Origin: Bacteroidaceae bacterium
GTDB taxonomy: Bacteria > Bacteroidota > Bacteroidia > Bacteroidales > Bacteroidaceae
DNA: 64,000 nt
Assembly (NCBI GenBank): GCA_017936265.1
Contig: JAGBFX010000014.1
Span: 92,354 to 156,353, forward strand
Direction: 5' to 3'
Position numbers and translations under genes: made by a program
Shown here: positions 32,006-40,987 of the stretch, piece after piece
Numbering within the stretch: the first letter of the stretch is position 1
How the letters are laid out: each line of letters opens with the position of its first letter
Notes under the pieces: generated by a model
What the model saw: the letters and a program-made list of their open reading frames with translations, nothing else
Database searches by the model: none
Told to the model about the DNA's origin: nothing

Positions 32006-34759
32006 TCAGGCCGTAAATCCTATCTCACGATACACTTTTCCACTCCTCTTTTCAGGTTTGTACATCGCATAGGCGGCACTGACATCATCAACCGTCACAA
32101 AGCGGTAATCATCACGGCTTTCAGCACCGTCTGACAGCAGAAGCCTTTCGCCCTGCGCCGGTATAATACCGTTATTCACGTACTGTTCAATCCATCGGGC
32201 ATTGCTGAACCCCCACTCCTTGTTCTTCACACACTCCCCGATGCTCCCATGCAGCAAGTCACGCGCCTCTGCAGTGAGCTCATAATCCTGCTGTTGCAGT
32301 TTCTGCTCTGCAATCAGCATCAGTTCATCAGCTGTATAATCCTCGAATTCGAACCTGTAAGGAAAACGGCCGCTCAGTCCCTGGTTGCTACGCATCATCA
32401 TATCCATCTCCTTCGCATATCCTGCAAAGATTACAACCATATCACAGTTCTCCTGCGCCATTACCGTCAGCAGGCACTCTATCGCACGATAGCCGAAATC
32501 CTTGCGGTCGGCCAGACTGTCACACAGCGTATATGCCTCATCGACAAAGAGGATGTTGCCCTTCGCCTCATTAAGTATACGCTGCATGTTACGTTCAGTC
32601 TCGCCTATGTAACGCCCCACAATCTTGCCTCGGTCAACGAATACGACATCTCCTTTCGAGAGCAGCCCCAACGAACGGTAAATGCGCCCCATCATCTTGG
32701 CGACAGTTGTCTTGCCCGTTCCCGGATTACCTGTGAATATCATATGATGCGCCTCGCCACTCTTTACCCTGAGCCCGAGACGGCGACGCTCAGCATTCAT
32801 TTTCAGCATATTGAAGGTCCTTATTATGTTCTTCTTCACACTGTTGAGCCCGACCATAGCATTCAACCGACCGATACTCTCTTCAAACTCTTTTCCTCTT
32901 CCTTTGACAATTTTCTCCATGTCAATGTCACAGGCTTCAATGGTCGTGTGGAAATCCCTACCCTCATCACCGCCGTCGCCGAGCACCGCCAATGAACGGC
33001 TGATGAAATTCTCGACAATTCCATTCTTCACGAATTCAGTTATATCAGCCATCGTCAAACCGCTGAGGCAACCGCTGCTATCGGCACACTTCGCTGCATC
33101 TGTAAGGATGTGCTGCGCATCGGAAGAGAGCCTCAAATCATATACCAGCAGTTCATTTACCACCTGAGCCACATAAGTATCAGCACTCATATTGCATGTC
33201 GATATGCAGTTGGAGGGCGGAAAGCATTTTTTCAGTTGCGGGTAACAGTCGAAGAGCTGATTGACCTCGGCAGGGCTGCCGATGAGACATACCGCAAAGA
33301 AGACATTGTTCGCCATCGCGTCAAGCATCCTGTTTACGACATTTGAGCCATTACCCACAAGAGCCGTAATATTATAGAAAGCGATACATTTGTTGTTGCA
33401 CCCGTCAAACAGTTCATTGACCTCATTGTTCAGGTTTATATTATTGGCGTCTGTCAGAGAAACACAGTCTGCAGAGTCAAAGTAATATCTGTTCCTGAAC
33501 ATGCGGCTCATACGGCTCAACTCACGGAGTTCCCAGACGCTGTATCCGCCATTGTATATGAAGTTCGGTACGGCATCTATCACACCAAGCCCCATTGAAC
33601 GACGCTTGCTGTTCAGAGAGTCACGTGAGCAACTTGAGAGGAAATATCTTTTCATCTCCAACGTGGCATTGCTCTCGCGGAAAGAATGCCAGCTGCTCCT
33701 TTTTTCGAGTTCCTTCAACATGAGATATTCCGTACCGAACTGTTTTAGCTCGGAAACATCAGTCGCCACCACCACACCATTGTCGACGGAGAGTCCGATT
33801 CTCCAGCGGGGAGTATCGTTCTCTACAACAAAGAGCCGGTACTCTCCGAAAAGGGCACTCCTTGCCTTAAGACGTACAGCAAGGTTCTTTCTCTTATGCT
33901 TGCAGAACACTCCCCAAGGGAATGCAGCGCCACGTGCCACAAGGTTATAGTTACGGTTATACATGAAAAGCGAATAGCCATACCTCTTGTCGACAGCCTT
34001 ATCGAAACCAAAAGAGAGGTCAAGAAACTCTCCCGAAGCATCCATGCCGACCTTTACTTTTTCCAACGCCACATCCGGCAACTTGACATCGCCGTCAACT
34101 TTAGTAAAAGGTATGCAGCAACCACCGTTGCAGTTCCTGTAGAGGGACGCAAGTCCCTCTATTTCAATGCCCCACAGATAAAAGAAGTAGTTGCCGTTGG
34201 AAAGCCCCTTCATTATATTTTCAGAATTGAGCATAAGGCTGTTTTCATCACTATTATATACAAGCGCCTCGCGCCTGAGCGGATAACTTCTCGCGGCTTT
34301 ATATACGTAAACCACCGGAACGCACCCTTCCTTTATCCCCCTGACGGTATGTGCAGTAAGCGTAAGAGAGGGAGAACATCCGTCAGTCACGGCAAACACC
34401 ACGGGTTCCCCTGCAAGTTGCTGTTTTTCATAGCAACCATTCCCGAGCATAAGTCTTGATGCCCAGCATGAATGGGGCTGTTCCGGCATGCAATATACAT
34501 CCCCTCCCAATTCAAAGTTGACATATCCATTCTGGAACTCGGGGAAGCCCTCATCGTAATAATAATCATCAAAATGCATACATGAACTATCATCTTTATC
34601 GGATTTCTCCTTTGCCTGCTCTTCAAATTCACTACGTACAAATTCATCCAGCAGCCTGTCAAAATCATCATCACCGTCATCGGCGGAAGCAAATACCTGG
34701 TTGTTCTTCACGCTCATCATCTTGTTCTCATAATCGTTGTATATAGTTCTATTCTCCAT
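32006..34759 (-). CDS. Large CbbX/SpoVK-type AAA+ ATPase with extended N-terminal region
   Basis: 917 residues from the ATG at 34759 (a TTG three codons earlier is also open). The C-terminal third is a CbxX/CfqX/SpoVK-family AAA+ module: VGLNSVKKNI, Walker A GNPGTGKTT (677-685), RYIGETERN, Walker B ILFVDEAYTL (D740, E741), FAGYAKEMD and GLSGRFP with the arginine finger. Residues about 430-590 look like a second, degenerate AAA module: hydrophobic strands and a lid-like helix set but no Walker A. The first 90 residues are very acidic and the region 90-400 is beta-rich and unassigned. Members of this family remodel protein complexes (RuBisCO, ESX substrates). No partner is obvious except the convergent TIR gene. 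Confidence 0.82.
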   Translation of the reverse strand: MENRTIYNDYENKMMSVKNNQVFASADDGDDDFDRLLDEFVRSEFEEQAKEKSDKDDSSCMHFDDYYYDEGFPEFQNGYVNFELGGDVYCMPEQPHSCWASRLMLGNGCYEKQQLAGEPVVFAVTDGCSPSLTLTAHTVRGIKEGCVPVVYVYKAARSYPLRREALVYNSDENSLMLNSENIMKGLSNGNYFFYLWGIEIEGLASLYRNCNGGCCIPFTKVDGDVKLPDVALEKVKVGMDASGEFLDLSFGFDKAVDKRYGYSLFMYNRNYNLVARGAAFPWGVFCKHKRKNLAVRLKARSALFGEYRLFVVENDTPRWRIGLSVDNGVVVATDVSELKQFGTEYLMLKELEKRSSWHSFRESNATLEMKRYFLSSCSRDSLNSKRRSMGLGVIDAVPNFIYNGGYSVWELRELSRMSRMFRNRYYFDSADCVSLTDANNINLNNEVNELFDGCNNKCIAFYNITALVGNGSNVVNRMLDAMANNVFFAVCLIGSPAEVNQLFDCYPQLKKCFPPSNCISTCNMSADTYVAQVVNELLVYDLRLSSDAQHILTDAAKCADSSGCLSGLTMADITEFVKNGIVENFISRSLAVLGDGGDEGRDFHTTIEACDIDMEKIVKGRGKEFEESIGRLNAMVGLNSVKKNIIRTFNMLKMNAERRRLGLRVKSGEAHHMIFTGNPGTGKTTVAKMMGRIYRSLGLLSKGDVVFVDRGKIVGRYIGETERNMQRILNEAKGNILFVDEAYTLCDSLADRKDFGYRAIECLLTVMAQENCDMVVIFAGYAKEMDMMMRSNQGLSGRFPYRFEFEDYTADELMLIAEQKLQQQDYELTAEARDLLHGSIGECVKNKEWGFSNARWIEQYVNNGIIPAQGERLLLSDGAESRDDYRFVTVDDVSAAYAMYKPEKRSGKVYREIGFTA

Positions 34760-35323
34760 AATTATCAATATTTAGATTAATGAATAAGTTCTTTCCATCG
34801 GAGTGATGGAGACTATTATTATCTGTGGATGTCAGCAACAAACGCGACACGCCACCCATGCCCGCATTCCGGGGCACACAAAGCACCTCCTGTACATGTT
34901 TTTAACACAAACAGGGAACTGCACACAAAATAAGATTGTCTGCTTAGCCGACAATGAAAGGTTACGAAGGTGCATACATGACCTTCACTTTTCACATCCT
35001 CATGATGCGAAAAGTACAACCGTTAAATTTCAATTCAAGGTACTGTACAAAAAGTCAAAGAACATCATGTCTGGCAAGACCGCACACGTGGCCCTGTCAA
35101 AAGCATTCCATTGTTCTTTGATTCTTGTGTTGAGAATTTCACTATTGTAATTTTCAAGAAGGCCCATAAGTGGACCTCTATTGATAAGAGTTGTAAACAA
35201 CTGCATTTCTATCGCGAATATAGATATTTTCTTTGAAACAAAAGATATTTCAGCAAAAAAATCCCATTCACGGTTTCCTCAAACGACCTTACCATCCTTC
35301 TAATGCCCTAAATGAGAGCATTA
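34760..35323. other. Intergenic region AAA+ gene / dnaB
   Basis: About 560 AT-rich bases. It contains a possible 58-codon minus-strand ORF (35030-35206) and an inverted repeat ACTTTTCACATC / GATGCGAAAAGT (34987-35014, one mismatch) just beyond it. A 115-residue plus-strand frame (34803-35150) has no protein-like features. No promoter box was found for the AAA+ gene at the usual spacing. Confidence 0.5.
35030..35206 (-). CDS. Possible small protein of 58 residues
   Basis: An ATG at 35206 opens 58 codons to a TGA at 35030-35032: it begins MQLFTTLINRGPLMG and ends FFDFLYSTLN. Composition is protein-like (balanced charged and hydrophobic residues, a helix such as NSEILNTRIKEQWNAF), and TATATTCG, a -7-like box, lies only eight bases upstream of the ATG. 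No recognised domain. It may be a genuine small protein, or a decayed remnant of a longer gene, since it sits in an otherwise empty stretch between the AAA+ gene and dnaB. No homologue known to me. Confidence 0.35.
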   Translation of the reverse strand: MQLFTTLINRGPLMGLLENYNSEILNTRIKEQWNAFDRATCAVLPDMMFFDFLYSTLN

Positions 35324-36898
35324 TCAGAACGGCATAGGCTCATTCGGAGCCGAAGCAAGTTCCGGCGGCATCTGCTCGTTCTGCATATATGTCGGGATAT
35401 CCGGTATATATTCAGGCTCCGACGGTATCGAGGAGTTCATCTTGGAACCGCGCATCACAGGCATGTCGCCCGGAGGAGGCGCCAGCGTCTCATCATCAAG
35501 GTTCATGAAACGCGCATACTCCTTGCGGAAGATAAGCGGCACATTGTCCAGTCCACCGTTACGATGCTTCGCGATGATGATTTCAGCCTTTCCGCGCCAG
35601 TCAAAGTCTCCGTCCTTATATATATGGAAATACTCAGGACGGTTCACGAACATTACGATATCGGCATCCTGCTCAATGGCACCCGACTCACGAAGGTCAC
35701 TGAGTTGAGGACGTTTGCCCTCGATACCCTCACGTCCCTCGACATTACGGTTCAGCTGACTGAGCGCCATGACTGGGATGTTCAACTCCTTGGCAAGTCC
35801 CTTGAGCGCACGCGAGATTGTACTGATTTCCTCCTGACGGTTGCCCTTACCTGTGTTGGCAGTCATCAGCTGCAGGTAGTCAATGAATATCATCTTCACA
35901 CCATGCTCGCGTACCATGCGTCGTGCCTTGGAACGGAGCTCGAAGACCGACAGCTGCGGGGTATCATCAATGTACAGGGGAGCATTCTCGAGCTGTACGA
36001 TCTTGCTGTCGAGCTGACCCCATTCGTAGCGCTCGAGCTGACCGCTACGGATTTTGTCACCGGGAATCTGGCACACGTTACAGATGAGACGCTGCACAAG
36101 CTGCACGTTACCCATCTCAAGAGAGAACATGCCTACAGGAATACCTTGGTCTACTGCCATATTACGGATGAGCGAGAGGGCGAAGGCTGTCTTACCCATA
36201 GCCGGACGTGCGGCAAGAATGATGAGGTCGGTAGGCTGCCATCCCGACAGCACCTTGTCGAGGCGGTGATAGCCCGTGCTTAGTCCGCTGATACCGCTCG
36301 TGTTCTGCGATGCCTTCTGAATCTGCTTGTAAGCCTCGCTGATAACAGGATTAATCTGGGTAAAATCCTTCTTCATGTTATGGCTCGATATCTCGAACAG
36401 CTCCGACTCGGCCTGCTGCATCAGCACCTCGATATCCTGAGTCTCATCAAATGCCTGCACCTGTGTCTTGCTTGTGAACTTGATGAGGTCACGTGCTAGT
36501 TTCTTCTGTGCAATGATGTTCGCATGATACTCGATGTTCACCGAAGATACTACGCGACTTGTAAGCTGGGCAATGTATACAGGACCTCCAACCTCTTCAA
36601 GTGTACCCTTGCTGCGCAGAAACTCTGTCACTGTAAGGATGTCGATGGGGCGGTCACTGAGATCCATCTGCTGTATTGCATCAAAAAGCAGCTGATTTCG
36701 CTTGTCATAGAACGATTCGGGCTTGAGTGTTCCGCCAAGACGTCCCATGGCATCGCTATCAATCATCAACGCACCCAGCACAGCCTCCTCAAACTCAAGA
36801 GCCTGAGGCTGTACATGTCCATACTCGCTTAATTTAGGTGTTGTGTCGGCAGCCTGACGTCGCGGTGCCCTTCTCTTTGGTGTTGTCGTATCTTCCAT
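35324..36898 (-). CDS. dnaB: Replicative DNA helicase
   Basis: Hexameric helicase that unwinds DNA at the replication fork. 524 residues, the length of Bacteroidota DnaB. N-terminal domain (about 25-150, ALEFEEAVLGALMID and FYDKRNQLLFDAI), linker helix, then the RecA-like motor: Walker A ARPAMGKTAFAL, Walker B KMIFIDYLQLM, the Q-rich and ALSQLNR stretch, and DLRESGAIEQDAD. The C-terminal tail is rich in P, E and M. No intein is present at the usual P-loop site. A TATCTTCG box at 36924-36917 lies 19 bases upstream of the start, so the leader is very short. The divergent neighbour is ispE. Confidence 0.97.
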   Translation of the reverse strand: MEDTTTPKRRAPRRQAADTTPKLSEYGHVQPQALEFEEAVLGALMIDSDAMGRLGGTLKPESFYDKRNQLLFDAIQQMDLSDRPIDILTVTEFLRSKGTLEEVGGPVYIAQLTSRVVSSVNIEYHANIIAQKKLARDLIKFTSKTQVQAFDETQDIEVLMQQAESELFEISSHNMKKDFTQINPVISEAYKQIQKASQNTSGISGLSTGYHRLDKVLSGWQPTDLIILAARPAMGKTAFALSLIRNMAVDQGIPVGMFSLEMGNVQLVQRLICNVCQIPGDKIRSGQLERYEWGQLDSKIVQLENAPLYIDDTPQLSVFELRSKARRMVREHGVKMIFIDYLQLMTANTGKGNRQEEISTISRALKGLAKELNIPVMALSQLNRNVEGREGIEGKRPQLSDLRESGAIEQDADIVMFVNRPEYFHIYKDGDFDWRGKAEIIIAKHRNGGLDNVPLIFRKEYARFMNLDDETLAPPPGDMPVMRGSKMNSSIPSEPEYIPDIPTYMQNEQMPPELASAPNEPMPF

Positions 36899-37013
36899 AA
36901 CTCAATTTTCCGACCGCGAAGATACACACATTGTCCCAATGAGAAGCAAGCACACGGCATCTCTTTATCAACAAAAAAAAGCAAGTTATCAACGGGGAAT
37001 GGAACTATTGTAT

Positions 37014-37021
37014 TACCTTTG
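37014..37021 (+). promoter_or_regulatory. -7 box of ispE
   Basis: TACCTTTG, 20 bases before the ATG at 37041. It supports that ATG over the longer frame opening at 36939. The -33 box is poor. Confidence 0.5.
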
Positions 37022-37040
37022 CCGAAAACGTGATACTTAT

Positions 37041-37871
37041 ATGGTAACATTCCCTAATGCAAAGATAAACCTCGGGCTTGATGTCGTTGAGAAGCGTCCC
37101 GACGGCTACCACAATCTCGAGACAGTATTCTACCCCATTCCGTTGGAGGATGTTCTGGAGATTACTACGGTAAAGGATGAGAACGCACCCGACTACACAT
37201 TCACCATGCATAACGCAGTCTTTGAAGGCGACAACAACGACAACCTTGTCGTAAAGGCATATAAGGTTCTTGCCGCCGACCACAAACTGCCGAAGGTAGA
37301 GATGGCACTCTACAAGAACATACCCACAGGCGCAGGCCTTGGCGGAGGCAGCGCCGACGCGGCCTTCGCCCTGAAGATGCTCAACGGAATTGCAGCTCTT
37401 GGGCTCAGCGATGAGAGACTCGAAGAGTATGCGGCACGAATCGGTGCCGACTGTGCTTTCTTTATAAGGAATACGCCCGCATACGCGACCGGCATCGGTA
37501 ACATTCTCTCCCCCACTACATGCAACTTGAGCGGATATACCCTTGTCCTTGTGAAGCCCGAGATTCATATCTCCACCAAGGAGGCATACTCACTTGTACG
37601 CCCTGCCGCAGCAGAGACTCCGTTGACAGAAATTATCAAACAGCCCGTTGCTGAATGGAAAGGAGTAATGAAGAACGACTTCGAGAAGAGCGTCTTTGCG
37701 GCACACCCCTCAATGGAAAAAATCAAGGAACAGCTTTATGCCATGGGTGCCATCTATGCATCGATGTCAGGCAGTGGCTCGGCATTCTTCGGCATTTTCA
37801 AGGATGAGCAGGATATCGAAAAGATAAAAGCCCTGTTTCCGGGAATGTTCTGCTGGTGCAGAAGGATGTAA
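37041..37871 (+). CDS. ispE: 4-diphosphocytidyl-2-C-methyl-D-erythritol kinase
   Basis: GHMP-family kinase of the non-mevalonate (MEP) isoprenoid pathway, phosphorylating CDP-methylerythritol. 276 residues. Motifs: FPNAKINLGLDV at the N-terminus, PTGAGLGGGSADAA (GHMP ATP loop, about 94-107), a conserved IGADCAFF, and MSGSGSAFFGIF near the C-terminus. The ATG at 37041 is placed just after the -7 box and gives the usual start. Stem TTGCCCC / GGGGCAA (37880-37907) follows the stop, without a T-tract. The next 270 bases hold no gene. Confidence 0.95.
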   Translation: MVTFPNAKINLGLDVVEKRPDGYHNLETVFYPIPLEDVLEITTVKDENAPDYTFTMHNAVFEGDNNDNLVVKAYKVLAADHKLPKVEMALYKNIPTGAGLGGGSADAAFALKMLNGIAALGLSDERLEEYAARIGADCAFFIRNTPAYATGIGNILSPTTCNLSGYTLVLVKPEIHISTKEAYSLVRPAAAETPLTEIIKQPVAEWKGVMKNDFEKSVFAAHPSMEKIKEQLYAMGAIYASMSGSGSAFFGIFKDEQDIEKIKALFPGMFCWCRRM

Positions 37872-38060
37872 AAAAGCGATTGCCCCGTGATTCACATCAG
37901 GGGGCAACCTAAACACAAACACAAAATAAAACACGACAAAACTACTATGCTATCCTCACCCGCCGTTTCGCAACGTGCCGGACTTTGACATCCCGCTGCG
38001 GGTGGTATGCAACAGATAAACATCGCAGCAACCATGTTTGTTCTGCTACCGGATGTTAAA

Positions 38061-38100
38061 AAAACAAAAACGCCTCTCGCAGTATATTGTGAGGGGCGTT
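38061..38100 (-). terminator. Terminator of the thioesterase gene
   Basis: On the minus strand AACGCCCCTCACA pairs (two G-T pairs) with the complement around TATACTG, followed by TTTTTGTTTTTTT. Confidence 0.85.
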
Positions 38101-38148
38101 TGGCTTGTAACCGCAGCCATAATAAAGGCCGGCAAAAATGTCAATCTG

Positions 38149-38526
38149 TCATTGCTTCAATTTAGCCATAAAGCGCTCAACGTCTACAATGAAACGCACA
38201 TGTGTTCCCTTGCCGATTATGCCGGCATCATCACATGCCTCTACATTGAACTGCAACTTACGTCCTTCGACCGCGACAAGAGTTGCCGTAGCACTTATCT
38301 CGGAACCAAGCGCCGATGGTTTAATATGCGTGGTATTAATTTCCGAACCCACTGTAGTGGAGCCCTCGGGCAGATAAGGAGCGACAGCGTTCATTGCTGC
38401 ATTCTCCATGAGTGCGACCATTGACGGTGTCGCGAAGACATCAAGACCTCCCGACCCCACAGCCGACGCACAGTTCTCCAACGAAACCTTTACCTTGCTT
38501 GTATAACTCAATCCCTCTTTAAGCAT
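38149..38526 (-). CDS. Hotdog-fold thioesterase, fluoroacetyl-CoA-thioesterase-like (FlK type)
   Basis: 125 residues from the ATG at 38526; the longer open frame to 38703 passes back through the promoter and is rejected. The single hotdog domain shows ATPSMVALMENAAMNA (helix with the catalytic-region glutamate), GSTTVGSEINTTHIKPS (T and H of the FlK catalytic triad region) and GTHVRFIV at the end. Members hydrolyse acyl-CoA thioesters, often as housekeeping enzymes that remove toxic or stalled acyl-CoA; the natural substrate here is unknown. It has its own promoter (38552-38582) and terminator (38061-38100) and is divergent from the MscS-type channel gene. Confidence 0.85.
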   Translation of the reverse strand: MLKEGLSYTSKVKVSLENCASAVGSGGLDVFATPSMVALMENAAMNAVAPYLPEGSTTVGSEINTTHIKPSALGSEISATATLVAVEGRKLQFNVEACDDAGIIGKGTHVRFIVDVERFMAKLKQ

Positions 38527-38551
38527 AACTGTAATCTTTTTGTTCACGTGG

Positions 38552-38582
38552 CAAAAATAGGCCATTTTTATCTTTTGCCAAA
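38552..38582 (-). promoter_or_regulatory. Promoter of the thioesterase gene
   Basis: On the minus strand TTTG (38582-38579), 19-base spacer, TATTTTTG (38559-38552); transcription should start near 38548, 22 bases before the ATG. Confidence 0.7.
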
Positions 38583-38621
38583 AGAAAAGCTGCCTACTTG
38601 TTTGTTTTAAACAAAAAAAAG

Positions 38622-39950
38622 ATGAAACAAGAGGTTGCAGAATTTCTTTCACAGAAAATCGGATGGCTGCTCGGGCAGCTCGGCATCGCCGAGAACATTG
38701 CAAGCAGAATTGACACGTTCATACTTGTTCTGCTCATACTCATATTGACATATATCATTGCAGAGGTCATATACCGCATACTCCTTTTCGTGTCGAGACG
38801 CATCATCAGACGCAAGCGGTATCTCTTTCTCGAAAAGCTGAGCGAGAAAGGAAGGCTTCGCAAGCAGGCATATATAATACCGCCGATAATGCTCATAAGC
38901 ATGATTCCGTTCCTCATAGATGACAAGGGAGTGATGTTCATCTACATTGAGCGTGCCGCATGGATATATTTTGCCGTAACTATTGTCATAGCAGTGAATG
39001 CACTGCTGAGCACGATAGGCGAATCGGTGTTCACGAACAGCAAGTACCACGACAGGCCGATAAAGGGATTCATACAGATAAGCAAGGTCATCGTATATCT
39101 CATTGCCGCAATAATTGTGATATCAATCATTACCGGGAAGTCGCCTCTCTACCTCATCGGGGGTCTTGGTGCATTCGCCGCCGTACTGATGCTCATAAGC
39201 AAGGACAGCATCATGGGTTTTGTAGGCGGGTTCCTGCTGCTCGAGAATGACATGGTGCGGTTAGGTGACTGGATTGAGATGCCCGGCACGAGCATCAACG
39301 GTAACGTGATTGACATATCGCTGACTATTGTGAAGGTGCGGAACTGGGACAACACAATAGCTACCGTGCCGCCCTACACGCTCATAAATGAGACATTCCT
39401 AAACTGGCGTGGCATGAGTGAGAGCGGCGGACGGCGCATAGCACGAGGGTACACGATAAAGCTCGACAGCATTAAGCCATGCAACGAGAACATGCTGCGT
39501 AGGGTAAGGCGGCTCAACAAGGAGTTTTCGCAATATATAACAAAGAAGATTGAACAGCAGCAGAAAGGCAACGCCTGCAACACGTCCAACCCCGAGGGTC
39601 TTGCCAACGGGACCATTGACACCAATGCCGGACTCTTCCGCGCCTATGCCGACATGTATCTTCACCGTCACCCGCTCATCAGCAAGGAGATGCTTATTAT
39701 GGTACGTACACTCGAGCCCAAAGAGAGCGGCCTCCCCATCCAGTTCTACTGCTTTACCTCGGATACCGACTGGAGCAATTATGAGAGTATACAGTCCGAG
39801 ATTATGGAGCACTTCGCATCGGTAATGCCACTCTTCGAGCTCTACCCGTTCCAGAGCGCCGGCGCACGTGACACTGTCATAAGCGGACTGCTCGAAGGAC
39901 AATATCCGCTTGAGCGCATAGAGGGATTGCCGTACAAGACACTGAAATAA
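38622..39950 (+). CDS. MscS-family mechanosensitive channel (YbdG type)
   Basis: 442 residues from ATG 38622 (in-frame ATG at 38598 overlaps a TACTTG box). Four to five hydrophobic segments lie in the first 190 residues (for example FILVLLILILTYIIAEVIY, YFAVTIVIAVNAL, VIVYLIAAIIVISII), followed by the MscS pore helix and beta domain: GGLGAFAAVLMLISKDSIMGFVGG, RLGDWIEMPG, VKVRNWDNTIATVPPY, then a cytoplasmic alpha/beta domain. It has the long insert and architecture of YbdG/YnaI-like channels, which release solutes on hypo-osmotic shock. Transcribed alone; a 195-base gap separates it from the SDR cluster. Confidence 0.92.
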   Translation: MKQEVAEFLSQKIGWLLGQLGIAENIASRIDTFILVLLILILTYIIAEVIYRILLFVSRRIIRRKRYLFLEKLSEKGRLRKQAYIIPPIMLISMIPFLIDDKGVMFIYIERAAWIYFAVTIVIAVNALLSTIGESVFTNSKYHDRPIKGFIQISKVIVYLIAAIIVISIITGKSPLYLIGGLGAFAAVLMLISKDSIMGFVGGFLLLENDMVRLGDWIEMPGTSINGNVIDISLTIVKVRNWDNTIATVPPYTLINETFLNWRGMSESGGRRIARGYTIKLDSIKPCNENMLRRVRRLNKEFSQYITKKIEQQQKGNACNTSNPEGLANGTIDTNAGLFRAYADMYLHRHPLISKEMLIMVRTLEPKESGLPIQFYCFTSDTDWSNYESIQSEIMEHFASVMPLFELYPFQSAGARDTVISGLLEGQYPLERIEGLPYKTLK

Positions 39951-40065
39951 GTATAGGTTAACAAACGATGAATATTTATCTGAATTTCAATTCTCTATTC
40001 TATCTTTTTTACACATACGGCGATAACAAAATTTCACATTCCATATAATTTTGTGCAATTTTTAA

Positions 40066-40096
40066 TTGAATATTTGTTCTTTTTGCACTACTTTTG
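40066..40096 (+). promoter_or_regulatory. Promoter of the SDR-to-outer-membrane-protein cluster
   Basis: TTG (40066-40068), 20-base spacer, TACTTTTG (40089-40096). Predicted start about 40101, leader about 45 bases. Confidence 0.6.
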
Positions 40097-40145
40097 CGCC
40101 CGCAAAAGAACAATAAGTTTAAATACGCACTAAAACGTAGAATTT

Positions 40146-40967
40146 ATGACCAAAATTAAAGACAATTGTGTATTGATTACAGGCGGAGCATCAGGCATAG
40201 GCCGCATAATGGGCCGCATGGCATTGGAGAAGGGCGCACGCTGTTTGGTAATTTGGGACATCAACGAGGCGAACATAGCTTCAACAATAAAGGAGTTCAA
40301 CAGCATTGGCAAGGCAATAGGATATAAAGTGGATGTTTCGGACAGTGAACAGGTTGCCGAAGTAGCTCAAATGACAACAAATGAGTGTGGCAACGTAGAT
40401 ATACTCATCAACTGCGCCGGCATTGTCGCCAACAACAGGACATTCGATGAGCAGAGCATCAGTGACATCGAGCGTACGATGAAGATAAATTCAATTGCAC
40501 CTATGGTAATTGCACAGCAGTTCCTTCCAGGAATGATTGAGCGTAACCACGGCCATATATGCAACATTGCATCGGCAGCAGGAATGATTTCCAACCCCCG
40601 CATGTCGGTATATGCAGCAAGCAAATGGGCTGTCATCGGCTGGAGCGACAGCGTGCGCATCGAGCTCAAGCAGATGAAGAGCAAGGTACGTTTCACTACC
40701 ATTGCGCCCTACTTCATCAACACAGGCATGTTCGACGGTGTAAAGTCACGTATATTCCCGATTCTGAAGCCGGAACCGACTTCACGCAAAATCATCAACG
40801 GCATCGAGAAAAACAGGAACTTCAAGGGAATACCTTTCGGCTACCACTTCATACGTTTCTGCCAGGCCATATTGCCAACCTCGATTTTTGATTATATATT
40901 TGGAGAGGTTGTCGGAATATTCCATGCAATGGACAACTTTACCGGCCGCCAGAATAAACAGCAGTAA
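40146..40967 (+). CDS. Short-chain dehydrogenase/reductase
   Basis: 273 residues. Classical SDR motifs: TGGASGIG (Rossmann glycine loop, 12-19), NCAGIVANN, and the catalytic S...YAASK (about 158-162). The long C-terminal extension (FRFCQAILPTSIFDYIFGEVVGIFHAMDNF) is amphipathic/hydrophobic and resembles membrane-associated retinol- or steroid-dehydrogenase-like SDRs, suggesting a lipid substrate. The coenzyme cannot be fixed, but WDIN after the second strand favours NAD. First gene of a five-gene cluster: the aldehyde dehydrogenase follows 20 bases later. Best guess is alcohol/ketone interconversion of a lipophilic compound. Confidence 0.9.
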   Translation: MTKIKDNCVLITGGASGIGRIMGRMALEKGARCLVIWDINEANIASTIKEFNSIGKAIGYKVDVSDSEQVAEVAQMTTNECGNVDILINCAGIVANNRTFDEQSISDIERTMKINSIAPMVIAQQFLPGMIERNHGHICNIASAAGMISNPRMSVYAASKWAVIGWSDSVRIELKQMKSKVRFTTIAPYFINTGMFDGVKSRIFPILKPEPTSRKIINGIEKNRNFKGIPFGYHFIRFCQAILPTSIFDYIFGEVVGIFHAMDNFTGRQNKQQ

Positions 40968-40987
40968 ACCGTTCAAATCCTAAGAGC

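Noticed and set aside
34803-35150. 115-residue plus-strand frame in the AAA+/dnaB gap
   Set aside because: Composition is not protein-like (many Cys, His and Thr, no domain), and no promoter precedes it.
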